Assembly (NCBI GenBank): GCA_016296655.1
Contig: JAEDIW010000003.1
Span: 22,351-86,350 of the forward strand
Direction of reading: 5' to 3'
Length of the DNA: 64,000 bases
Origin: Treponema sp.
GTDB lineage: Bacteria; Spirochaetota; Spirochaetia; Treponematales; Treponemataceae
Program-made: the position numbers and the translations under genes
Notes under the pieces: model-generated
What the model saw: only the letters and a program-made list of their open reading frames with translations
What the model was told of the DNA's origin: nothing
Database searches by the model: none
Part shown: in pieces, positions 1 through 8,956 of the stretch
How the letters are laid out: every line of letters starts with the position of its first letter
Numbering within the stretch: the stretch's first letter is position 1

Positions 1-600
1 AACAAACCCGTTGGGGCGACTTCGACTTTAATAGCTTCTCTTTTCCGTGAAAATAAAATTTCAATTCCTCTGGAAATTGCAAGTATACTTTTGTGTGCCA
101 TCCTTACCGATACGCTGATTCTGCAGTCTACCACAACTACTGACATTGATCGTGAAATGGCAGAATATCTGTCAAATATTACTAACCTTGACATTCAGTC
201 GCTTGGCGAAGAGATAATTTCTGCTGGTAGCCGTATTGGCGGGCGCGATGCAAGCGAAGTAATTCGCCAGGATATGAAAGAATATTCAGAGGGCAAGCTT
301 GTTTATACTGTAAGCCAAATTGAAGTTGACAACACTAATGAAATTTTAAAACGCAAGAAAGAATTTCTGCAGGAACTTGAATTTGAGCGCCGCAGCCGCA
401 AGGGGTTGTTTTCTGCACTGCTTGTTACGGATATTGCAAGCCTGAGCAGCATACTGCTTATTGAAGCAGAAAAGGATTTTTTGCCGTTCATTGCCTATCC
501 CAAGAGGGAAGAAAATGTCTATTATTTGAAGGATATTGTTTCCCGAAAAAAGCAGCTGATTCCGATGATTAGCGAAGTTGTTTCGCAGTATGCCAGATAG
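1..600 (+). CDS. ppaC: Manganese-dependent inorganic pyrophosphatase (family II), 3' part
   Basis: The reading frame is open from base 1, so the gene starts outside the window; about 199 C-terminal residues are present. The visible part begins inside the DHH domain (NKPVGATST, then a block reading LCAILTDTLILQSTTTT, both matching family II pyrophosphatases). The DHHA2 domain follows and ends with the SRKKQLIP motif whose Arg and Lys residues contact pyrophosphate in this family. The enzyme hydrolyses pyrophosphate to phosphate in the cytoplasm and so drives biosynthesis. The DHH metal-ligand motif itself is upstream and not visible. The gene converges on guaA, with a terminator between them. 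A different DHH phosphoesterase is possible but less likely given the SRKKQ motif. Confidence 0.85.
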   Translation, partial: NKPVGATSTLIASLFRENKISIPLEIASILLCAILTDTLILQSTTTTDIDREMAEYLSNITNLDIQSLGEEIISAGSRIGGRDASEVIRQDMKEYSEGKLVYTVSQIEVDNTNEILKRKKEFLQELEFERRSRKGLFSALLVTDIASLSSILLIEAEKDFLPFIAYPKREENVYYLKDIVSRKKQLIPMISEVVSQYAR

Positions 601-606
601 ATAGCA

Positions 607-633
607 GAAAAAAAAAGCCTGGACCAAGGCTTT
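607..633 (-). terminator. Rho-independent terminator of guaA
   Basis: A perfect 7-bp stem (AAAGCCT 614-620 with AGGCTTT 627-633) around a 6-base loop is followed, on the minus strand, by a run of nine T. It lies 46 bases past the guaA stop codon. Confidence 0.8.
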
Positions 634-678
634 AATCGCAGTGTGCCTTGACCAGACTTATTTAGGGGTTATGGCTTA

Positions 679-2565
679 TTATTCCCAGCCGAATGTTGCA
701 GGCGGTTTGTTTGTTGCATCAAAGTAAAGAGCATCTACAAACGGCAGTGCTGCAATCTGTTTTACTATATTACCAAGCAACTCTTCCGGTAGCATTGCAA
801 ATCTTGCTGTCATTACGTCTTCAGAAATTACAGGACGCAGCACAAATGATGCATTTTCACTACAACTTGCGTATGGCAGGTCAATTGTAAGGTGCTGGAA
901 AATTTTATTGTACCAGCCGGATTTGTGCAGCTCTGTCAGCACAATGTTGTCGACTTCCCTCAGTTGGTCAAGCCTTCGCTTTTCGCAGTAGCCTTCCTGA
1001 AGTTTGAGAACTTCGTCTTTTAGTTCAGGCTTCTGGTAGAGCTTGATGCAGGTTCTGTTTATGTATTTTGCAGAATTTGTGATTGTTGAAGAACAAGCTT
1101 CCAGTTTTTCGCGTTTTTTGGGGAAATGATAAAAACCGTTGCCTTCATCGGCAAATGTCAGCAGAGCCGGGAATCTGTAAGTTCTGAAATCTCCCTGAAC
1201 TCCTACCGAACGAACAGGCAGAACATCCCTTTTCAAATTCGCAGTACAATTCTGACAGAACATGTCAATCTTTATTTCGTTAAGTTCTTTTTTTGCAGCA
1301 AGCAGTTCATCTTCATCTTTCTGCGACCATGATTTGCCGTCATTGCATAGAACGTTTATTGAAAGTCCAGGTCCTGGAAACGGATGACGCATTACAAGTT
1401 CTTCGCTCAATCCAAGTTTTTTTCCAATGGCACGTACTTCATCTTTGTAAAGTTCACGGATAGGCTCAATGATAAGCCCTTTTGCAATCAGTTCCTGAAT
1501 GCCTGCAACTCTGTTATGATGAGTTTTGATTGTATTTGAATTTTTTGTTCCGCCGGATTCAATGATGTCAGGATATAATGTTCCCTGTGCCAGAAGCCAG
1601 TTATTTTCGTCAAGATGCTGTTTAGCAACAACTTCGTTGCGTACTGTAATGAAGTTCTCTCCTACAGCCATGCGTTTTTTCTGAGGATCGGTAAGACCTG
1701 CTATTGCATTCAGAAAACTTGCAGAAGCATCTTCAACTATAAAATTGTTAAAGCCGAATTTGTGATATGCTTCAGCAACTTTTGCACTTTCATTTTTGCG
1801 CATAAAACCGTTGTCAATGTGAAGCCCAAGAACTCTTTCCTGGCCTAAAGCTTTGTTCAGCAAGGCAAAAGTTATTGTTGAATCAACACCACCGCTCAAG
1901 AACAGAAGAACATTTCTGCTGCCGGCATCTTTTTTGATATTTTCAAGAATAATCTGAAGAACGGTATCCTGATCCCAGTTTTTTTCCATTCCGCAGAATT
2001 CTGCAAAGTTTTCGAAAATCTTATTTCCGCAGGGGGTGTCTTTTACTTCGCAGTGGAACTGCAGACTGAATCTTTTTTTTGCCAGATTCTGAGTTGCTGC
2101 AAACGGACAGTCTTTTGTAGAACCAACTGTTTCAAATCCCTGTCCTAATTCAAATACTCCATCTTGATGACTCATCCAAACCTGCTGACTACCTTCTATG
2201 CCTTTGAAAAGCGGACATTTCACTTCAGGGTTCAGGCTAAGGTTAGCAAACCCAAATTCTCCGACTTGTGCCTTGCAGACTTTTCCGTTGTAGCCAAGCT
2301 GAACAATGTAATGACCGTAGCACAATCCCAGAATTGGAATATCAAGCGACAGAATTTCTGAATTGAATTCCGGAACTTTTTCTTCGTAAACTGAACTTGG
2401 TCCGCCAGAAAAAACAACTCCCTTGCAGTTTTCAAAAGTTTTCAAATCTGCGGAGGGCAGGGCAATTTCAGAATAATAGCCCAACATGCGGAAACGCTTT
2501 GCAATCAGATGTGCGTATTGGCTTCCAAAGTCCAAAACAATGATTTTTTTGCGAGAATCAGACAT
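679..2565 (-). CDS. guaA: GMP synthase (glutamine-hydrolysing), large form
   Basis: This enzyme converts XMP, glutamine and ATP to GMP, the last step of guanine nucleotide synthesis. The N-terminal class I glutamine amidotransferase domain has Cys82 in GLCYGHY and the His171/Glu173 pair in FHCEV. The ATP-pyrophosphatase domain has the P-loop LSGGVDS (about 223-229), and the dimerisation/XMP-binding domain ends in KPPATFGWE. At 628 residues it is about 100 longer than the usual bacterial enzyme. The extra length lies after the FPGPGL motif, as in the long form known from animals. Two active-site neighbours differ from the usual sequence: HY rather than MQ or HQ after the nucleophile Cys-Tyr-Gly, and Cys rather than Pro in FHxEV. 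pyrG lies 19 bases upstream, so the two are probably co-transcribed. Confidence 0.95.
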   Translation of the reverse strand: MSDSRKKIIVLDFGSQYAHLIAKRFRMLGYYSEIALPSADLKTFENCKGVVFSGGPSSVYEEKVPEFNSEILSLDIPILGLCYGHYIVQLGYNGKVCKAQVGEFGFANLSLNPEVKCPLFKGIEGSQQVWMSHQDGVFELGQGFETVGSTKDCPFAATQNLAKKRFSLQFHCEVKDTPCGNKIFENFAEFCGMEKNWDQDTVLQIILENIKKDAGSRNVLLFLSGGVDSTITFALLNKALGQERVLGLHIDNGFMRKNESAKVAEAYHKFGFNNFIVEDASASFLNAIAGLTDPQKKRMAVGENFITVRNEVVAKQHLDENNWLLAQGTLYPDIIESGGTKNSNTIKTHHNRVAGIQELIAKGLIIEPIRELYKDEVRAIGKKLGLSEELVMRHPFPGPGLSINVLCNDGKSWSQKDEDELLAAKKELNEIKIDMFCQNCTANLKRDVLPVRSVGVQGDFRTYRFPALLTFADEGNGFYHFPKKREKLEACSSTITNSAKYINRTCIKLYQKPELKDEVLKLQEGYCEKRRLDQLREVDNIVLTELHKSGWYNKIFQHLTIDLPYASCSENASFVLRPVISEDVMTARFAMLPEELLGNIVKQIAALPFVDALYFDATNKPPATFGWE

Positions 2566-2584
2566 TTCATTTCTCCTGATATTT

Positions 2585-4228
2585 TTAGCTGTTATTTTTT
2601 AGAACAGGTTTTGAGTTGCGGCCGGTTATTTTATTGAAGTCGCAGGCAGCTGTAATAAAATCTCTGAAAAGAGGCTGTGCTCTGTTTGGGCGGCTTTTAA
2701 ATTCTGGATGGAACTGAACGCCTACCATCCATGGATGCTGTGGAACTTCGCAAATTTCAACAAGATTTCGCTCTGGATTTACACCTGCAATAATCAGTCC
2801 TGCTTTTTCAAGCTCATCACGGTACTTATTGTTGAATTCGTAACGGTGACGGTGTCGTTCCCAAACTGTTGTAGAACCGTATGCCTTTTCTGTAAGGGTT
2901 CCTTTTGTAACGGCACATTCATATTTGCCAAGCCTCAGGGTTCCGCCCAAAATTACACCGTTTTGATCAGGCATGAGGTCGATGACAGGATATGGAGTTT
3001 CTTTATTCATTTCAGTCGAATTTGCGCCTGTAAGCCCCAGAACGTGGCGTGCATATTCAATTACAAGAATTTGCATTCCAAGACAGATTCCGTAGTAGGG
3101 AACTTTGTTAAGTCGTGCATATTTTGCAGCATTTACCATGCCTTCTATTCCGCGGTCGCCAAAACCTCCCGGAACAATAATTCCGTCGGCATCTTTGAGA
3201 ATTTCTGCGGTAGTTTTGTCGTCGGTAAGAAGTTCTGCATCAACCCAGTCAATTTTAACATCTGCTTCGTTATAAATTCCTCCGTGAATAAGGGATTCTA
3301 CAACTGAAAGATAGGCATCATGCAGACCTACGTATTTTCCTACAAGTGCAATGCGGACAGCATGCTTTGGGTTGTTGTAGCGGTCAACCATAACTTTCCA
3401 TTCTTCAAGGTGTGTTGGAGTGCATTTTAATCCGAGTGCATTGCATACAGCATCGCCTATTCCTTCCTGTTCGAGTTGAAGCGGAACTTCATAAATTGAC
3501 CGTGCAGTGAAATTCTGAATCAATGCTTCTGAAGGTATGTTACAGAATGAAGCAAGTCGTTCACGAGTTGCAGTGTCCAGTGAATGCTCTGTACGAACCA
3601 TGATTACATCAGGCTTAATTCCAAGTTCCTGAAGTTCTTTCACGCTATGCTGTGTAGGTTTTGTCTTTAATTCTTCTGATTTGCGCATATATGGAATAAG
3701 AGTCAGATGGATGTAACAGCAGTTTTCTTCGCCTACGTCATATTTTATCTGGCGGATGGCTTCTATAAATGGAAGGGATTCGATATCACCTACGGTTCCA
3801 CCGATTTCTGTAATTACGATGTCTGGATTACTTTCTGTTGCAGCGAGTTTCATCCGGCGCAGAATTTCTTCCGTAATATGAGGAATTACCTGTACTGTTC
3901 CTCCATGAAAACCACCTTCGCGTTCCTTATTCAAAACAGCAAGATAAACGCGTCCTGAAGTTGTATTTGAACTTTGCGAAAGAGTTGCATCTGTAAAACG
4001 CTCATAATGACCTAAATCCAAATCAGTTTCTGCACCGTCGTCTGTAACAAAAACTTCGCCATGCTGGTAAGGATTCATTGTTCCCGGGTCAATATTAAGA
4101 TAAGGGTCGAATTTCTGATTTACAACCTTAAACCCGCGTGTTTTTAAAATTAATCCAAGAGATGCTGCTGCAATTCCCTTTCCAAGTCCAGAAACAACGC
4201 CACCAGTAATAAAGATGTACTTTGTCAT
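2585..4228 (-). CDS. pyrG: CTP synthase
   Basis: CTP synthase makes CTP from UTP, ATP and glutamine. The 547 residues match the family length. The synthetase domain starts with TKYIFITGGVVSGLGKG, the hallmark N-terminus. The C-terminal class I glutaminase domain carries the GICLGMQ nucleophile motif and the FHPEFKSRP motif with the His/Glu pair. The start is well supported by CGGAG upstream of the ATG. It is followed after 19 bases by guaA, giving a two-gene nucleotide operon. The roughly 70-base leader contains a hairpin (listed separately). Confidence 0.97.
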   Translation of the reverse strand: MTKYIFITGGVVSGLGKGIAAASLGLILKTRGFKVVNQKFDPYLNIDPGTMNPYQHGEVFVTDDGAETDLDLGHYERFTDATLSQSSNTTSGRVYLAVLNKEREGGFHGGTVQVIPHITEEILRRMKLAATESNPDIVITEIGGTVGDIESLPFIEAIRQIKYDVGEENCCYIHLTLIPYMRKSEELKTKPTQHSVKELQELGIKPDVIMVRTEHSLDTATRERLASFCNIPSEALIQNFTARSIYEVPLQLEQEGIGDAVCNALGLKCTPTHLEEWKVMVDRYNNPKHAVRIALVGKYVGLHDAYLSVVESLIHGGIYNEADVKIDWVDAELLTDDKTTAEILKDADGIIVPGGFGDRGIEGMVNAAKYARLNKVPYYGICLGMQILVIEYARHVLGLTGANSTEMNKETPYPVIDLMPDQNGVILGGTLRLGKYECAVTKGTLTEKAYGSTTVWERHRHRYEFNNKYRDELEKAGLIIAGVNPERNLVEICEVPQHPWMVGVQFHPEFKSRPNRAQPLFRDFITAACDFNKITGRNSKPVLKNNS

Positions 4229-4257
4229 TTATCTTGCTCCGTAAATGCAGATATCTT

Positions 4258-4299
4258 GTAAGTTCAGGCTGTGATTTTGTCTAATTTCACAGAACTTAC
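4258..4299 (-). promoter_or_regulatory. Hairpin in the pyrG leader
   Basis: GTAAGTT plus CTGTGA on one side pair with TCACAG plus AACTTAC on the other, with a 4-base bulge and a 12-base loop. It lies 30-70 bases before the pyrG start on the coding strand. No T-run follows it, so it is not a simple terminator; a role in pyrG control is inference. Confidence 0.4.
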
Positions 4300-4596
4300 T
4301 GTCAGAGTTTAAGCTGCCCCGAAATCAGCTGTTTTCAGGTAAAGCTTAGGATTTAAGCCGTTATAATAACGCACCTTAAAATAATAATTTGTAACTATAG
4401 CAAAAATATGCCTTTAAGTCCATAAAGAACTGTTCCGTTGCAGTCGACAAGCGGAGTAGAAGTAAAGAAGGACGATGAATCAGAAATAATTATCTGAACA
4501 TCAGGTCTTTAATCGGCTGGAACTTGACATCACGTTCAAGGTTCCTGATTTTTTGTCCTTAATCAAATCTTTTATAAGCGAAGGTTTTTCTCTCTC
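4300..4596. other. Non-coding stretch between pyrG and the ATPase gene
   Basis: No gene is visible. The stretch presumably includes the pyrG promoter (minus strand). A short open frame ending in a TGA near 4497 and followed by a terminator may be the last trace of a lost plus-strand gene. Confidence 0.4.
4511..4554 (+). terminator. Terminator-like hairpin without an intact upstream gene
   Basis: GGAAC-TTGA (4519-4527) pairs with TCAAGGTTCC (4536-4545) with one bulge. An outer AATC/GATT pair extends it, and six T follow. No intact plus-strand gene lies upstream, so it may be left over from a lost gene. Confidence 0.5.
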
Positions 4597-4624
4597 TTAC
4601 AATTCCCAGAAAATATGTTATATT
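4597..4624 (+). promoter_or_regulatory. Promoter abutting the start codon (leaderless)
   Basis: TTACAA, a 16-base spacer, then TATATT, which ends 6 bases before the ATG at 4631. There is no Shine-Dalgarno sequence. Transcription would begin at or next to the start codon. The paralogue at 54850 has the same arrangement. Confidence 0.5.
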
Positions 4625-4630
4625 AAAATT

Positions 4631-6193
4631 ATGAACAAACCGCGATACCTGCCAATCGGCATTCAGACATTTGAAAAAATACGCGTGGACAACGCTGTTT
4701 ATGTGGATAAGACTCAATTTATCGAAGAACTGTCGCATTACAAGTGCCCATATTTTTTAAGCCGTCCCCGCCGTTTCGGAAAATCCCTTTTTCTTTCCAC
4801 TTTGCGCAGTTATTTTGAAGGTCGCAAAGATTTGTTTGAAGGTCTTGCCATTTCCAAAACCGAAACTGAATGGAAAGAGTACCCGGTTTTTTATTTTGAT
4901 TTTACAGGAAAAAATTACGAAACTGTTGATGATGTAATTCTAAAAATCGGCGATACTCTTGAAAAACTGGAAAATATATACGGAAAAAACACAGAATCAG
5001 ATGACATTGCCATAAGGTTTAAAAATCTTATTGAAGCGGCTTACGAAAAAACAGGTTTGCAGGTTGTTGTTCTTGTGGACGAATACGACAAGCCGCTACT
5101 TCAAAATGTAGATAATATCGAAGAGGAAGATAAAATCCGCTCTGTTTTAAAAGGTTTTTACGGAAATCTCAAAGGGGAAGACCAGTATTTGCGATTTGTC
5201 TTCATTACAGGCGTAACCCGCTTTGACAAAGTGAGCATTTTTTCTGATTTGAACAACCTGCGGGATATTTCCCTTTCTAAAGAATTTTCTGCAATCTGCG
5301 GAATTTCACAGGAAGAATTGGAACAAAATTTTGTCCCGGAAATTGAACTCATGGCAGAAAAAAACGGATATACCAAAGAAGAATGCCTTGCAGAACTCAA
5401 AAAGAATTACGACGGCTACCATTTTTCAAAGGAAATACAAAACGACATTTACAATCCCTTCAGTCTTTTAAATGCTTTTGCAGATATGAATTTTGGAAGT
5501 TACTGGTTTTCCACCGGCACGCCGACTTTCCTTACCAAAATGATGCTTGACATGAGTTTTGATTACAAAACCCTTGAAGAAGGAATTGATGTGGATTCCC
5601 GCTCTCTGGAAGAATACCGCCTTAATTCAACGGAGCCGGTTCCTCTTTTGTACCAGACAGGCTACCTTACCATCAAAAATTATGAAAAAGATTTTGACAG
5701 TTATACGATTGGAGTTCCAAACGAAGAAGTAAAATTCGGAATGTATAAAAGACTTTTGCCGCTTTATTTGGGATATCCCACAGACGACAAAAAAATCGAA
5801 ATCGTAAGTTTTTTAAAGGAACTCCGCGCAGGCAAAGTAAACGAGTTTATGGAGCGCATCAACAATATCTTCGCTGCCGCCCCAAAACAGACAAACCAAA
5901 AACAGTACGAGTTGAACTGTCAGGCGTTTGTCTGGCTTATTTTTAAGCTGATGGGAGAGTTTGTCCTGTGCGAAGTGCAGAACGGCAAAGGCAGAAGCGA
6001 CGCAGTTGTGTGGCAAAAAGATGCAATCTACATTTTTGAGTTCAAAATGGACGGTTCTGCAAAAGAAGCCCTTGAACAAATAAACAGCCAGAACTATCCA
6101 ATCGCCTACAAAAACGACGGACGAAAAATTGTAAAAGTTGGCGTGAATTATTCAAGTGAACAAAAACAATTGACCGAATGGGTGATTGAATAG
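4631..6193 (+). CDS. AAA ATPase with C-terminal PD-(D/E)XK nuclease domain (DUF1703-type)
   Basis: The 520-residue protein has the N-terminal AAA-ATPase-like domain of this family: LPIGIQTFEKIR, VYVDKT, then a P-loop variant SRPRRFGKSLFLST and a Walker B-like VVLVDEYDKPLL. The C-terminal nuclease-like core has GRSDAVV and YIFEFKMDG, that is the D and ExK residues. Such genes are common and multi-copy in host-associated treponemes and Bacteroidetes; their job is not settled. I chose the ATG at 4631 because homology starts there and a promoter lies just upstream; a TTG at 4553 would add 26 unrelated residues. A paralogue lies at 53279-54850. It is followed directly by a FliG/PcfJ fossil. Confidence 0.85.
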   Translation: MNKPRYLPIGIQTFEKIRVDNAVYVDKTQFIEELSHYKCPYFLSRPRRFGKSLFLSTLRSYFEGRKDLFEGLAISKTETEWKEYPVFYFDFTGKNYETVDDVILKIGDTLEKLENIYGKNTESDDIAIRFKNLIEAAYEKTGLQVVVLVDEYDKPLLQNVDNIEEEDKIRSVLKGFYGNLKGEDQYLRFVFITGVTRFDKVSIFSDLNNLRDISLSKEFSAICGISQEELEQNFVPEIELMAEKNGYTKEECLAELKKNYDGYHFSKEIQNDIYNPFSLLNAFADMNFGSYWFSTGTPTFLTKMMLDMSFDYKTLEEGIDVDSRSLEEYRLNSTEPVPLLYQTGYLTIKNYEKDFDSYTIGVPNEEVKFGMYKRLLPLYLGYPTDDKKIEIVSFLKELRAGKVNEFMERINNIFAAAPKQTNQKQYELNCQAFVWLIFKLMGEFVLCEVQNGKGRSDAVVWQKDAIYIFEFKMDGSAKEALEQINSQNYPIAYKNDGRKIVKVGVNYSSEQKQLTEWVIE

Positions 6194-6194
6194 A

Positions 6195-6563
6195 CTGGGA
6201 GAAATTACTTCGGATATTCAAAAAAAAATTGACGATGCGCATGAAAAACTTATTTCTGTCCTGACAGACTAGGTTACAGGCGGATTTATAGAACATTTTG
6301 CAAAAAATCTGGTTTACATGGGAAGCCAGAAGGTCGAAGAAACTCTTTCAAAACTGCCTGCAGAAAAAGCATTTTATCTGTCAGACGGACTTGAAATGTT
6401 CTGCAAGTATTTTAAATATGTTGACAGCAGGCTTAAGGAAGATATTCTCAAAGATGGATTTTCGAAATTCAATCATGACGCTCTTGCAAACTTAAGCTAC
6501 CAGTATGAACATAAGAAAATCATTTTTAAATATGAGGTACTGTGTAATCGCTTCAAGTGTTAA
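6195..6563 (+). pseudogene. Fossil of a FliG-like/PcfJ gene pair fused by deletion
   Basis: One reading frame with a single in-frame stop (TAG at 6270) contains two unrelated pieces. The first part (LGEITSDIQKKIDDAH, then GGFIEHFAKNLVYM and LSKLPAEK) aligns with residues about 19-72 of the FliG-like protein at 22076-22819. Then FYLSDGLEMFCKYF, DGFSKFNHDALANLSYQ and KKIIFKYE align with residues about 405-458 of the PcfJ protein at 20352-22031. The order, FliG-like then PcfJ, is the same as in the intact operon. A deletion of the end of the first gene and the start of the second would give this fossil. It runs at its 3' end into a copy of the GTGTTAATCAKCACTT repeat. Confidence 0.75.
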
Positions 6564-6574
6564 TCAGCACTTTC
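6541..6574. repeat. Repeat R3, partial copy
   Basis: The segment with GTAATCGCTTCAAGTG and GTTAATCAGCACTT matches the right half of the full palindromic copy at 13381-13424. Confidence 0.55.
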
Positions 6575-6683
6575 TTGAATAGTTTTTTTACGAAAATTTA
6601 ACAAGTTTTGTACCAAAATTTAACCTATGCCTTTTAATATTTTGAAAAAGGAGAAAAAATTTTCTATTTTTTCGGAGTGCTGC

Positions 6684-8876
6684 ATGGGTGAAAAAACTAA
6701 TTTATCTGTCTGCAAGACGGATTATGTACCTGAATCTATACCAGCCGAATGTTATTGTAACCGGGAACTTTCATGGCTTTCTTTTAATGAGCGTGTTTTG
6801 GAAGAAGCCGGAAATCCTTCTGTTCCAATTGCTGAAAGGCTTACATTTATTTCGATTTTTCAGAGCAATCTTGACGAATTTTTCATGGTTCGCGTAGGTT
6901 CTCTTAGAACCCAGCAGGAAAATGGCTTTGATGATTGCGAAAATAAGACAAAAATGACGGTTTCGCAGCAGATTTCAGCCATTCTTTCCCGTGTAAAAGA
7001 GCTTGAACTCAAAAAAACAAAAATTTATGAGCAGCTTATGGGAGAACTTGAAGTGTATGGAATCCGCATCATCAATTTCAACAGGCTTTCAAATGAAGAG
7101 CGGAAAATCCTTGAACAGTACTTTGATTCAAACATTGCACCTTTTTTGAGTCCTATGATTATAGGCAAGCAGCAGCCGTTTCCTTTTCTGACAAACAAGG
7201 AACTTAATGCTGTCGTTCTGCTTTCCAATAAAAACGGAAAAAATAAAATGGGAATTGTTCCCTGTACGAATACTATTTTCAAAAGGCTGATAGAAATTCC
7301 TTCAAGACCCGGAACTTTCATGCTGTGCGAAGAGCTGATTCTTCACTTTGTAACAAAACTTTTTTCTCATTATACAGTCCATGAAAAGTCTGTCATACGA
7401 ATTACCAGAAATGCGGATATTGATGAGCATGATGCCATAGATGAAGACCTCGACTATAGAAATTTTATGGAAGGCCTGATAAAGATGCGTAAAAGGATGA
7501 GCCCTGTACGCCTTGAACTGAGCCGGAAAATTGAACTTAATGCAAAAAAGGAACTTGCCTCGTTTGTAAAAATTTCTGAGGATGCAGTCATTGACTGTGC
7601 CACACCGCTTGATATGAAATTTGTTTTCAAATTACGTGAATATCTGCATGGAAAGAAACATCTGTTCTATAAGCGGCGTCTGCCAAGGCCTTCTCATAAC
7701 ATTGACATGCGCCGCCGCGTAATTCCGCAGATAGAAAAAAAAGATCTGCTGCTGTTTTATCCATTTGAAAGCATGAAACCTTTTTTGACATTGCTGCATG
7801 AAGCTGCCTCAGACGAAAGTGTGGTTTCCATAAAAATTACATTGTACAGGCTTGCCGATAAAAGCAAAATTGTTGATGCACTGATAGAAGCAGCAGAAAA
7901 TGGCAAGGAAGTTGTTGTTTTGGTTGAACTTCGTGCCAGATTTGACGAGGCAAACAACATTGAAATTTCCAGGATTCTTGAAGATTCTGGTTGCCGCGTA
8001 ATTTATGGGCTTGGCGAATACAAAGTTCATTCAAAGTTATGCCTGATTACCAGAAATACGGGCAGGGGACTTTCCTACATTACCCAGATAGGAACTGGAA
8101 ATTATAATGAAAAAACAGCTGAACTATACACAGATTTTTCTTTAATGACTGCAAATCAAGATATAGGGTGCGATAGTGCCACCGTTTTCCAGAATTTTCT
8201 TCTTGGCGAAGTTGTTGATTATGTTCCTTTCCTGCTCGTTGCGCCAAATTGCTTTCAAAGCAAAATAATAGAATATATCGAAGCTGAAAAGGAAAAAAAA
8301 CTCGCAGGAAATGAGGCTTATATCGGCATAAAAATAAATTCTCTTACAGACAAAACGATAATCGATGCCTTGATACAAGCTTCTCGTGCCGGTGTAAAAA
8401 TTGACATGTGCGTAAGGGGAATTTGCTGCCTTGTTCCAGGAATTCCTGGCTGGACAGAAAATATCCGTGTTGTAAGCATTGTAGGACGATTTCTGGAACA
8501 TTCAAGGATTTATATGTTCGGAAAAGGAACTGAAGAAAAAATCTTTATAGGCTCAGCTGATTTTATGACTAGAAACATGGTTCGCCGTGTTGAAGTAGGG
8601 GTTCCTGTTCTGGATAAAGATTTAAAGAGCCGGATAAAAAAAATATTTGACAGTGAAATGAATGATACGGAAAAAGGCCGGATTTTAAAATCCGATGGAA
8701 GTTATGAGCGGAGAAAAGAAAAAATCGCTTTTGATGACTCGGTTCCGTCAGAAAGTGAAAGAAAGCACAAGGAAAAAGAAAATCCTGCAAAGTTTTTGAA
8801 TTCCCAGGAGTATTTTTTTGAACTGGCATATAAAAGGGCACCGCTGAAAAAGAAATTGTTGAAAAATGCATTTTAG
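6684..8876 (+). CDS. ppk1: Polyphosphate kinase 1
   Basis: PPK1 reversibly polymerises the gamma-phosphate of ATP into polyphosphate. The 730 residues match the family. The N-terminal domain begins YCNRELSWLSFNERVLEE. The head domain and two phospholipase-D-like C-terminal domains follow, with the phosphorylated histidine at His449 in EYKVHSKL and the second active-site histidine at His606 in LEHSRI (equivalent to His435 and His592 in E. coli). The ATG at 6684 has GGAG at 6674-6677; an upstream ATG at 6627 has no ribosome binding site. No exopolyphosphatase is next to it. The phosphofructokinase gene follows after 80 bases on the same strand. Confidence 0.96.
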   Translation: MGEKTNLSVCKTDYVPESIPAECYCNRELSWLSFNERVLEEAGNPSVPIAERLTFISIFQSNLDEFFMVRVGSLRTQQENGFDDCENKTKMTVSQQISAILSRVKELELKKTKIYEQLMGELEVYGIRIINFNRLSNEERKILEQYFDSNIAPFLSPMIIGKQQPFPFLTNKELNAVVLLSNKNGKNKMGIVPCTNTIFKRLIEIPSRPGTFMLCEELILHFVTKLFSHYTVHEKSVIRITRNADIDEHDAIDEDLDYRNFMEGLIKMRKRMSPVRLELSRKIELNAKKELASFVKISEDAVIDCATPLDMKFVFKLREYLHGKKHLFYKRRLPRPSHNIDMRRRVIPQIEKKDLLLFYPFESMKPFLTLLHEAASDESVVSIKITLYRLADKSKIVDALIEAAENGKEVVVLVELRARFDEANNIEISRILEDSGCRVIYGLGEYKVHSKLCLITRNTGRGLSYITQIGTGNYNEKTAELYTDFSLMTANQDIGCDSATVFQNFLLGEVVDYVPFLLVAPNCFQSKIIEYIEAEKEKKLAGNEAYIGIKINSLTDKTIIDALIQASRAGVKIDMCVRGICCLVPGIPGWTENIRVVSIVGRFLEHSRIYMFGKGTEEKIFIGSADFMTRNMVRRVEVGVPVLDKDLKSRIKKIFDSEMNDTEKGRILKSDGSYERRKEKIAFDDSVPSESERKHKEKENPAKFLNSQEYFFELAYKRAPLKKKLLKNAF

Positions 8877-8956
8877 AAAAATACCAGGCAACAGTTACGT
8901 ATTGATGATGTAAAGCTTGATACCATATTTTTTACTTTTTATAAGGAGTGCAGAAA

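Noticed and set aside
641..660. GTGCCTTGACC shared between 643 and about 32195 as a repeat family
   Set aside because: The shared stretch is about 11 bases and the flanks differ; chance or short hairpin similarity cannot be excluded.
2566..2584. Regulatory element between pyrG and guaA
   Set aside because: The 19-base gap only has room for a ribosome binding site.
2708..3307. A 199-codon plus-strand open frame inside pyrG
   Set aside because: It is antisense to an unmistakable pyrG sequence and has no family resemblance.
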